A stretch of DNA of 12,351 nucleotides from an uncultured Dokdonia sp. (GTDB taxonomy: Bacteria; Bacteroidota; Bacteroidia; Flavobacteriales; Flavobacteriaceae). Where the stretch lies: NCBI GenBank assembly GCA_937124495.1, contig CAKZKZ010000591.1, positions 1 through 12,351 on the forward strand, read 5' to 3'. Made by a program: the position numbers and the translations under genes. The notes under the pieces were generated by a model, which saw nothing but the letters and a program-made list of their open reading frames with translations, did no database searches and was not told the DNA's origin. Below are positions 6,128 to 12,351 of this stretch, in pieces (position 1 is the first letter of the stretch; the number at the start of each line of letters is the position of its first letter).

Positions 6128-8222
6128 AGGACTCTTTATACTTGCATTTTGTTATTCACTGACCTGTATGGCACAGGGCAGCATGAATTATAAAGCAATT
6201 ATTAGTGATAATCAAGGCATTCCTTTATCTAATGAATTGATTGTTATCCAATTTACTATTCTGCAAGGTGATGATCAAACGATTGTATATACTGAAAATC
6301 AAACCCCAACGACAGATACTAATGGACTCATTGTACTCAATATTGGAGAAGGAACAGTACTCAGTGGAGATTATGCCACTATTGATTGGCCTTCAGATAC
6401 TCATTTTTTAAACGTGCAAGTCAATTCAGGGGGCGGTCTTGTAGATTTAGGTACGACTCAGTTTCTAACTGTTCCTTATGCCATCAGTGCGCAAACGGCT
6501 GGAAATGTAAATGGCTTGGAAGTTATCACCGAAAATAATAGTACGGGATGGCGCTTGGTAGGAAGAAATCCTGACTTTTTTGGAGATATCGGTTCGGGAG
6601 CCGTTGACTTTAGTCAGTCTGATAGCGATTTTGCTGAGTATGGTGCCGTAGGTTCTAATGCTGTTGCTTTTGGCTTTAGAACACGAGCAGAAAGTTTTGC
6701 TATAGTAGGCGGATTTGATGCTACAGCTTCAGGAATTTCCTCTGTCGCTTTTGGTAATGAATCAACAGCCTCAGGAATAAGTGCTGTCGCTATAGGTAGT
6801 AGCGCTACAGCACAAGGAGAGGGAGCTGTATCTATAGGGATACAAACATTTGCAGGTGGGGATCGATCTATGGCTTTGGGTTCTCAATCATCGGCTACAG
6901 GAAGGCATGCCATTACATTGGGTCACAATGTCAGAGCACGTTCTTTTGGAGAAGTCGCATTAGGGACGTATACAACAGCATATACCCCAGCCTCTACCAC
7001 CAACTTTAACGCTAGTGACCGTTTGCTTGTAGTAGGAAACGGAAATGCTGCAAATAATGCTTCAGATGCCTTGATTCTGTATAAAAATGGTGCTTTACAA
7101 GTAGGTGAAGAAAGTGAAGCTTCTGGCTTGGTTGCTACAGCATTAGGTTTTGAAACGGAAGCTTCTGGAGATCGATCTACAGCCATGGGTAGTTATACAA
7201 CAGCTTCTAATTTAGGAGCAACTGCCTTAGGAAATTTCACAGTAGAATCTGGAATCAATGCTACAGCCATAGGGTTTGAGACATTAGCCTCTGGAAGTAG
7301 ATCTCTTGCTTTGGGAACATCTTCGACAGCTTCTGGTCAAGAAGCGATCACATTAGGAACGGCGTCACGTGCTTCAGGGCAAAATGCGATAGCTATGGGT
7401 TATGCTACAAGGGCTCCTTCTTTTAGAGAAATAACAACAGGTATTTATACGACAGAATATACACCTTTATCCACTACAAGTTTTTTTGGTAGTGACCGTC
7501 TTTTTAGCATTGGAAATGGGACGGGTCCATCAAATCGAAATAATGCTGTTACGGTTCTTAAAAATGGAAATGTAGGTATAGGAACATCTAATCCTTTAGA
7601 ACGTTTTCATGTAGCCAATGGACGTCTACGCATAGGTACTGAAACCGTCGAAGATACAGGAGCTAATCGATTGGAATGGAATAGCAGTCTCTTTCCTGAC
7701 ACCGATGATAGTTTTCAACTGGGTGGTTCGGCTTTACGATGGGAAGCCGTTTGGGCTACTGATGGAACCATCAACACTTCAGATCGTAGAGAGAAAAGAG
7801 ATATTCAACAATTAAATTATGGCTTACGCGAAGTTTTAAACCTCAACCCTGTACGTTTTCGCTGGAAAGCAAAACCAGAACAAGGAGAAAAATTAGGGCT
7901 TATTGCTCAAGATGTATTGGAAGTGATCCCTGAAGTTGTCAAAACTCATGAGTATGTTCGTACTAACGAAAGTGAAAATGCAATCCCAGAAAAAAAAGAA
8001 TTAGAAAGATTAGGTGTGTATTATACTGATTTGATTCCTGTATTAGTCAAAGCCATTCAGGAGCAACAAGAACTTATTCAAAACCTTCAACAAGAACGTC
8101 AACAACATATTCAAAAGTATCAAAGAGATCAACAGGAAAACAAAGCTGTGATGGCTGATTTACAAGCTCAGATACATGAGTTACTTTCCAATCAATCACA
8201 AAACAAAGAGTATGAAGACTAA
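6117..8222 (+). CDS. Fibre protein B: YadA-head-like repeats with C-terminal peptidase S74 chaperone domain
   Basis: The signal peptide is MKTKGLFILAFCYSLTCMAQ. A Cys lies at position 17, but the LTCMAQG context does not look like a lipobox because the Cys is followed by the AQ cleavage site. The N-terminal beta domain spans 22-130. Head-like 14-residue repeats at 177-287 and 335-446 are each followed by a similar neck (YTTAYTPASTT...SDRLLVVGNG...YKNG and YTTEYTPLSTT...SDRLFSIGNG...KNGNVGIG). This looks like an internal duplication of one head-plus-neck unit. The S74 domain has S555 and K560, then GLIAQDVLEVIPEVV, and a Gln/Glu-rich coiled coil from about 645 to the end (QQERQQHIQKYQRDQQE). 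The start ATG sits inside the last codons of gene A, so the two are probably translationally coupled. The C-terminal half is closest to A, and the N-terminal domain is closest to C. Confidence 0.93.
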   Translation: MKTKGLFILAFCYSLTCMAQGSMNYKAIISDNQGIPLSNELIVIQFTILQGDDQTIVYTENQTPTTDTNGLIVLNIGEGTVLSGDYATIDWPSDTHFLNVQVNSGGGLVDLGTTQFLTVPYAISAQTAGNVNGLEVITENNSTGWRLVGRNPDFFGDIGSGAVDFSQSDSDFAEYGAVGSNAVAFGFRTRAESFAIVGGFDATASGISSVAFGNESTASGISAVAIGSSATAQGEGAVSIGIQTFAGGDRSMALGSQSSATGRHAITLGHNVRARSFGEVALGTYTTAYTPASTTNFNASDRLLVVGNGNAANNASDALILYKNGALQVGEESEASGLVATALGFETEASGDRSTAMGSYTTASNLGATALGNFTVESGINATAIGFETLASGSRSLALGTSSTASGQEAITLGTASRASGQNAIAMGYATRAPSFREITTGIYTTEYTPLSTTSFFGSDRLFSIGNGTGPSNRNNAVTVLKNGNVGIGTSNPLERFHVANGRLRIGTETVEDTGANRLEWNSSLFPDTDDSFQLGGSALRWEAVWATDGTINTSDRREKRDIQQLNYGLREVLNLNPVRFRWKAKPEQGEKLGLIAQDVLEVIPEVVKTHEYVRTNESENAIPEKKELERLGVYYTDLIPVLVKAIQEQQELIQNLQQERQQHIQKYQRDQQENKAVMADLQAQIHELLSNQSQNKEYED
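6645..6977 (+). repeat. Head repeats, gene B array 1, 8 units
   Basis: Eight units at residues 177-287, seven of 14 residues and one (AESFAIVGGFDAT) of 13. Typical units are ASGISSVAFGNEST and ATGRHAITLGHNVR. The last unit (ARSFGEVALGTYTT) merges into the first neck. Confidence 0.8.
7119..7454 (+). repeat. Head repeats, gene B array 2, 8 units
   Basis: Eight exact 14-residue units at residues 335-446, for example ASGDRSTAMGSYTT and ASGQEAITLGTASR. The final unit APSFREITTGIYTT matches ARSFGEVALGTYTT at the end of array 1, which fixes the alignment of the two duplicated modules. Confidence 0.82.
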
Positions 8223-9651
8223 GGTACTCTTTATACTCGTTTTTTGTTTTTACGTAGTAGCACACGCTCAAAGTAGCTTGAACTATAAAGCTGTCATTCA
8301 TGATGGTCAAGGAGTTCCCTTATCTAATCTATTAATTGTTGTTCAATTTGGTATTCTTCAAGGTGAAGAGGAGACACTTGTGTATTCAGAAATCCACACA
8401 CCTACAACAGATGCTGAAGGTCTTATTTTACTCAATATCGGAGAAGGTACACTACTGAGTGGAGATTATGCCACTATAGACTGGGCTTCAGACACTCATT
8501 TTTTAAACATACAAGTTAATTCAGGTGAAGGCCTTGTTGATTTAGGAACGACACAATTTCTGGCTGTTCCCTATGCCATTAGCGCATTAACAGCAGAAAA
8601 TGTAAGAGGTTTAGAAACTATTGATGAAGGAAATGGAACAGGTTGGCGATTAGTGGGAAGCAATCCTAATTTCTATGGAAATATTGGTTTAGGCGCTGTA
8701 GATGTAAGTACAGCTAGTAGTAATGCTTTCTTATATGGAGCTACTGGGGAATATGCATTTACTTTCGGGATAAATAATAGAGCTTCAGGATCATCCTCTT
8801 TTGTTGGAGGTTCAGGTAATATAGCTTCTGGCGCTGGCGCCGTAGCTTTTGGAACAGGCAACGTAGCTGCTGGTGTCACCTCATTTGTATCTGGAATACA
8901 ATTACGCGCAGATGCTTTTATGTCTACCGCCTTTGGTACAGGCAATGTGGGAGGAGGAAATTCTAGTAGCTGGGTACTTACCGATCCTTTATTTGAAATA
9001 GGAAACAGTCCTGGTATTCAGCAAAGTAATGCTGTTACAGTCCTTAAAAATGGAAATACAGGCATAGGAACGTCCTCACCCCAAGAACGACTTCATGTAG
9101 CCAATGGTCGTTTGCGCATAGGGACTGAAACAATAGAAGATACTGGTTCTAATCGATTATCATTTAATGCAGGCCTTTTCCCCGATACTGATGGCGCATT
9201 TAACCTTGGTAACTCTAGCTTTCGTTGGAACGCTGTTTGGGCACAGGATGGAACCATCAACACCTCAGATCGTAGAGAGAAAAGAGATATTCAAGGTTTA
9301 AACTATGGCTTACGCGAAATTTTAAACCTCCATCCGGTACGTTTTCGCTGGAAAGCAACACCAGAACAAGGCGAAAAACTAGGGTTGATTGCTCAAGACT
9401 TATTAGAAGTGATTCCTGAAGTCGTTAAAACTCATGAATTCATATCAATAGATGAGGAAGGAGCACTTGAAAAAAAACAACTAGATAGATTGGGTGTGTA
9501 CTACTCTGATTTGATCCCCGTATTAATCAAAGCCATTCAAGAACAGCAAGAACTTATAGAGACACAAAAGGGAACTCTTGGAACACAAGAGCATCTTCTT
9601 AAAGAGCTTGTCTCACGGGTATCTAAACTAGAAAACAAACAACCCAACTAA
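8212..9651 (+). CDS. Fibre protein C: short head repeat array with C-terminal peptidase S74 chaperone domain
   Basis: The ATG at 8212 (479 aa) is preferred over the in-frame ATG at 8176. It gives a clean signal peptide (MKTKVLFILVFCFYVVAHAQ) matching that of B, and it recreates the 11-nt overlap ATGAAGACTAA seen between A and B. The earlier ATG would add 12 polar residues before the signal peptide. The N-terminal beta domain spans 22-130, and five head-like units at 177-246 form the shortest array. The neck is TDPLFEIGNS...VLKNGNTGIGTS at 257-288. The S74 domain has S352 and K357, then GLIAQDLLEVIPEVV at 391-405 and a coiled coil at about 436-475. The head and neck resemble the first module of A, while the end of the S74 domain resembles D (EFISIDEEGALEKK). 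Confidence 0.92.
   Translation: MKTKVLFILVFCFYVVAHAQSSLNYKAVIHDGQGVPLSNLLIVVQFGILQGEEETLVYSEIHTPTTDAEGLILLNIGEGTLLSGDYATIDWASDTHFLNIQVNSGEGLVDLGTTQFLAVPYAISALTAENVRGLETIDEGNGTGWRLVGSNPNFYGNIGLGAVDVSTASSNAFLYGATGEYAFTFGINNRASGSSSFVGGSGNIASGAGAVAFGTGNVAAGVTSFVSGIQLRADAFMSTAFGTGNVGGGNSSSWVLTDPLFEIGNSPGIQQSNAVTVLKNGNTGIGTSSPQERLHVANGRLRIGTETIEDTGSNRLSFNAGLFPDTDGAFNLGNSSFRWNAVWAQDGTINTSDRREKRDIQGLNYGLREILNLHPVRFRWKATPEQGEKLGLIAQDLLEVIPEVVKTHEFISIDEEGALEKKQLDRLGVYYSDLIPVLIKAIQEQQELIETQKGTLGTQEHLLKELVSRVSKLENKQPN
8740..8949 (+). repeat. Head repeats, gene C, 5 units
   Basis: Five 14-residue units at residues 177-246 (numbered from the ATG at 8212): ATGEYAFTFGINNR, ASGSSSFVGGSGNI, ASGAGAVAFGTGNV, AAGVTSFVSGIQLR and ADAFMSTAFGTGNV. 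The last two correspond to the last two units of array 1 in gene A. Confidence 0.8.
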
Positions 9652-9652
9652 T

Positions 9653-11413
9653 ATGAAAAAGTATTTATTTTTAATCCTATTATTCCCTATCACCCTTATT
9701 TCTCAAACCATAGGAATGAGTTATAAGGCCATTGTTCGGGATGATGCGGGAGCGATCATGGCCAATCAAGAACTACGGGTAGAACTCACTTTGAATATTG
9801 TACCCATTAACTTTCCAGTTTATATAGAAAGTCATACACTCACCACCAATGAAAACGGTCTTCTAATGCTCACCATTGGTGAAGGAACCCCTATTAATGG
9901 AACATTTTCTTCGTTGGATTGGTTAAATGATCGATTTGAGTTGAATGTACAAATAGATCCTGGTGATGGTCTTATTGATCTGGGAAGTACACCCTTATAT
10001 TCAGTTCCATATGCATATCACACAGAGACAGCCATAAGCGCTCAAACAGCCCTAAATGCAGAAACAGCTGTACTTGCTGAAACAGCGACCATAGCAATAG
10101 ATGTTGAGAATATACCTGGACTTGAACAATTTGATGAAGGAAACGGTATAGGATGGCGGTTAACCGGTCGCAATCCAAATAATTATGGCCTTCTTGGTTT
10201 AAATGCGGTAGACATAAGTTTTTCTCCCGCTCCTGGAAATTTTGCTGGAGCACTTGGAAGTTATAGTTTTGCACAAGGCTTCCAAAGTAGTGCATCTGGA
10301 AATAGTAGTGTAGCGTTCGGGAATTCAGCAAACGCCTCAGGAGCACATTCCATGTCATTAGGAAGCCAAAGTGATGCCACAGGAGACTATTCATTTGCCG
10401 GACCAGAAGCAAGCTCTAGTGGAGACTACGCAGTAGCTTTAGGGAATAATGCTTCGGCTTCAGGGTTTAATGCAGTTTCATTAGGTTCTTCCTCAGCACA
10501 AGGAGATAGCAGTTTTGCCGCTGGATTTAGTAATATTACTTTACCAAGTACTGTCGGTTCTATTGCATTAGGTTATGAAAATGTAAGCAGAGCTAATAAC
10601 AGCATTACCATTGGGAATTATGTGTGGTCAGATTCATATCAGTCCGTCGTGTTAGGTACATATAATACGATCATTCCTGGGACGAGTGAATCTATTTTCT
10701 TACCAGGAGACCCCTTACTCCAAGTAGGAAACGGCACCAGTTTTTCAAATAGAAGTACAGCCCTTATGATTCTAAAAAATGGAAACATTGGAATTGGTCT
10801 CACTAATCCATTAGAATTATTACATGTTAACGGCAATATACGCATTGAAAACATACTCCGCATAGGTACCGAAACCATTGAAGATACTGGTACGAATCAA
10901 TTGTCGTTTAATGCGGGCCTTTTTCCCGATAATGACGGCGCTTTTAATCTTGGTAATTCTAATTTTCGTTGGAATGCTGTTTGGGCACAGGATGGTACAA
11001 TCAATACTTCAGACCGGCGTGAAAAAAAGAACATTGAATCTCTTTCATATGGACTTAAAGAATTGCTTCAACTAGCTCCTGTTCGTTTTCAATGGAAAAA
11101 TCATCCTGAACAAGGAGAGAAATTAGGATTGATTGCTCAAGATTTGCTGAAAGTGATTCCAGAAGTAGTTAAAACTCATGAATTCGTATCTGTAGATGAG
11201 GAAGGAACCTTACAGAAAAAAGAATTGGACAGATTGGGTGTCTACTATTCAGATTTAATTCCTGTGCTTATTAAAGCAGTACAGGAACAACACAAAATCA
11301 TTCAGAAGCAACAAACCAAGATAGAAACCTTAGAAGCAAAGGCTACAGAAATAGCGGAATTAAAAAATCGAATGACTCAATTAGAAGCTTCACTTAAATC
11401 CACCATCCAATGA
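9653..11413 (+). CDS. Fibre protein D: divergent head repeat fibre with C-terminal peptidase S74 chaperone domain
   Basis: The signal peptide is about residues 1-18 (MKKYLFLILLFPITLISQ). The N-terminal beta domain at 22-122 is the most divergent of the four. It is followed by four hexapeptide ETA repeats (124-147) that A-C lack. Head-like repeats run from 200 to about 337 and include two 13-residue units and longer units near 296-325, so the array is less regular. The neck is GDPLLQVGNG...LKNGNIGIG. Between neck and S74 there is an extra VNGNIRIENI segment (392-401). The S74 domain has S453 and K458, then GLIAQDLLKVIPEVV, and the C-terminal coiled coil (about 540-585) is the longest of the set. 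The start is 1 nt after the stop of C, and the stop overlaps the next ATG by 4 nt (ATGA). Confidence 0.93.
   Translation: MKKYLFLILLFPITLISQTIGMSYKAIVRDDAGAIMANQELRVELTLNIVPINFPVYIESHTLTTNENGLLMLTIGEGTPINGTFSSLDWLNDRFELNVQIDPGDGLIDLGSTPLYSVPYAYHTETAISAQTALNAETAVLAETATIAIDVENIPGLEQFDEGNGIGWRLTGRNPNNYGLLGLNAVDISFSPAPGNFAGALGSYSFAQGFQSSASGNSSVAFGNSANASGAHSMSLGSQSDATGDYSFAGPEASSSGDYAVALGNNASASGFNAVSLGSSSAQGDSSFAAGFSNITLPSTVGSIALGYENVSRANNSITIGNYVWSDSYQSVVLGTYNTIIPGTSESIFLPGDPLLQVGNGTSFSNRSTALMILKNGNIGIGLTNPLELLHVNGNIRIENILRIGTETIEDTGTNQLSFNAGLFPDNDGAFNLGNSNFRWNAVWAQDGTINTSDRREKKNIESLSYGLKELLQLAPVRFQWKNHPEQGEKLGLIAQDLLKVIPEVVKTHEFVSVDEEGTLQKKELDRLGVYYSDLIPVLIKAVQEQHKIIQKQQTKIETLEAKATEIAELKNRMTQLEASLKSTIQ
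10022..10093 (+). repeat. Four 18-bp (hexapeptide) ETA repeats in gene D
   Basis: Residues 124-147 read TETAIS, AQTALN, AETAVL, AETATI, a strict six-residue period. Genes A-C have a single equivalent unit (for example HAQTAQ or SAQTAG) at the same place between the N-terminal domain and the head. D therefore appears to have expanded this linker. Confidence 0.7.
10250..10663 (+). repeat. Head repeats, gene D, about 10 irregular units
   Basis: Residues 200-337 contain YadA-head-like units such as ASGNSSVAFGNSAN and ASGAHSMSLGSQSD. Two units are 13 residues long (242-254 and 269-281), and units beyond 296 deviate in length. The pattern ends at SYQSVVLGTYNT just before the neck. Confidence 0.75.
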
Positions 11414-12282
11414 GAATTTTATATATGCTGGCCTTTTTAGGCATTTTTTATGCGAGCAACGCACAAACTATAGACCGTTTTAGTATTGATAGTGGCGGTG
11501 CAAGCACCACCGCAGGAGGAATCAATATAGTCTACACTATAGGTGAAGTACACATCGCCGAACGTACAACGGCTACACTCTCTGTTTCAGAAGGTTTTAT
11601 CGTTCCACAATCTGTAAGTATACGTGTCAATCCTATTGTGTTTCTTCAGGGAGCAGGAACAGATCCTTTTGCTGGAGAGTCCTCATTAATGCGTGACAAT
11701 TTACGCACAGCAGCCCCAGTTTTAATCCCAACAACATCCCCTTATGATAGTGCTGTTTGTGATCCATCTGTATTCTCAGTTACTGGAGTTAATGCTATTG
11801 TTGATTGGGTTTTTGTAGAACTTAGAGATGCTACAGATCCTTCCGTTATCATTGCTTCCCAATCGGCATTATTACAACGTGATGGAGACGTTGTCAGCTC
11901 AGATGGCAGCACTTCTTTACAATTTTCAACCCCCGAATCATCCTATTATATCGCTATTACTCATCGTAATCACCTAGGCATTTTGTCGGCAAATCCAGTG
12001 ACTTTGGATAACACCATCACTCAAGTTGACATGACACAAAACCTGAATAGCATTTCAGGTGGAAGTTTAGCAGTCGTTCAACTTGCTAACGGTCAATATG
12101 CACTGATCGCTGGAGATGTTATTCGAGATGGTCAGGTACTTACTACTGACTATTTAAACAGCCTTCCAGCTATTGGATTATCTGGCTACCTCGCTACCGA
12201 CGTCAATATGGATGGGCAAGTACTCAATACAGATATTCTATTACTCACACTCCCTAATGTGGGTCGAAGTCAACAATATTAA
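11410..12282 (+). CDS. Secreted protein with EF-hand/dockerin-like C-terminal repeats
   Basis: The signal peptide is MRILYMLAFLGIFYASNAQ. Residues 20-68 (SIDSGGASTTAGGINIVYTIGE...SEGFIVPQ) match a short beta segment often seen at the start of Bacteroidota surface proteins. Residues about 73-205, with NAIVDWVFVELRDATDPS, SALLQRDGDVV and ITHRNHLGILSANPVTL, match a widespread Bacteroidota secreted module of unknown function, recognised from memory. The C-terminal 65 residues hold two calcium-loop-like motifs, DVIRDGQVLTTD and DVNMDGQVLNTD, with Asp at loop positions 1, 5 and 12 and Gly at 6, separated by a short helix. The protein ends in GRSQQY. The start overlaps the stop of gene D by 4 nt, so it is co-translated with the fibres and may work with them. 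Binding partner unknown. Confidence 0.9.
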   Translation: MRILYMLAFLGIFYASNAQTIDRFSIDSGGASTTAGGINIVYTIGEVHIAERTTATLSVSEGFIVPQSVSIRVNPIVFLQGAGTDPFAGESSLMRDNLRTAAPVLIPTTSPYDSAVCDPSVFSVTGVNAIVDWVFVELRDATDPSVIIASQSALLQRDGDVVSSDGSTSLQFSTPESSYYIAITHRNHLGILSANPVTLDNTITQVDMTQNLNSISGGSLAVVQLANGQYALIAGDVIRDGQVLTTDYLNSLPAIGLSGYLATDVNMDGQVLNTDILLLTLPNVGRSQQY

Positions 12283-12299
12283 AAATTAAAAATTTAACT

Positions 12300-12351
12300 A
12301 TGAAATCACTAATTACTATTCTCACGTGTTGTTTGGCTTATACTTTTTCTA
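12300..12351 (+). CDS. Start of a further secreted protein, truncated by the window edge
   Basis: An ATG at 12300 follows the previous stop by 17 nt of A/T-rich sequence (AAATTAAAAATTTAACT). It opens a frame that runs to the window end: MKSLITILTCCLAYTFS. This looks like the start of a signal peptide (Lys, then a hydrophobic run). It probably belongs to the same operon. Nothing can be said about the mature protein. Confidence 0.65.
   Translation, partial: MKSLITILTCCLAYTFS

Larger units (their letters stand above)
3854..11413 (+). repeat. Tandem array of four paralogous S74 fibre genes (A-D)
   Basis: Four consecutive genes share the same domain order and long stretches of similar DNA, for example the 'LRIGTETVEDTG...SDRREK' region at 5567-5739, 7621-7797, 9109-9283 and 10858-11028. 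Most differences between A and B there are third-position changes, so the protein is conserved while the DNA has drifted. Genes are packed head to tail with overlaps of 11 and 11 nt and a 1-nt gap. The array probably arose by successive tandem duplication. Confidence 0.9.

Noticed and set aside
3854..11413. Prophage tail-fibre cluster
   Set aside because: S74 domains are common in phage tail spikes, but every fibre here has a Sec signal peptide and there are no baseplate, tail or chaperone genes in the window.

Overview
The window looks like a chromosomal stretch from a low-GC marine-type Bacteroidota, most likely a member of the Flavobacteriaceae. Signs of this are the A/T-rich starts without clear Shine-Dalgarno sequences, signal peptides ending in ...AQ, a TPR-bearing anti-sigma factor of the type common in this phylum, Bacteroidota-style fibre proteins with a C-terminal peptidase S74 domain, and a secreted protein with EF-hand/dockerin-like repeats. 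Genus cannot be fixed from the sequence alone.

The left third (2-3641) is a putative regulatory module. A TPR-CHAT protein on the + strand, truncated by the window edge and carrying a C-terminal membrane helix, converges on and overlaps by 21 nt a - strand operon. That operon encodes an ECF sigma factor and, overlapping it by 8 nt, a membrane-spanning TPR anti-sigma factor. The CHAT His and Cys are both present. A 212-bp divergent intergenic region (3642-3853) holds two AT-rich inverted repeats but no convincing canonical Bacteroidota promoter.

The right two thirds (3854-12351) form one tightly packed + strand operon. It starts with four tandem paralogues (called A-D here; 757, 701, 479 and 586 aa). 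Each has a signal peptide, an N-terminal beta-rich domain, 14-residue YadA-head-like repeats, a 'neck' ending in a KNGNxGIG motif, and a C-terminal S74 intramolecular chaperone domain with an intact Ser/Lys dyad plus a coiled coil. Spacing is an 11-nt overlap (A/B), an 11-nt overlap (B/C), a 1-nt gap (C/D) and a 4-nt overlap (D/next). A fifth gene encodes a secreted protein with two EF-hand/dockerin-like loops. A sixth secreted-protein gene is cut by the right edge.

Working picture (inference): the fibres trimerise, the S74 domain folds the C-terminal end and cuts itself off, and the mature fibres act outside the cytoplasm, possibly at the cell surface. Predicted topology puts both the CHAT protease domain and the anti-sigma TPR domain in the periplasm. 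A CHAT to anti-sigma to sigma relay controlling the fibre operon is therefore a plausible but unproven hypothesis. The paralogues are a mosaic of one another, which suggests recombination inside the array.
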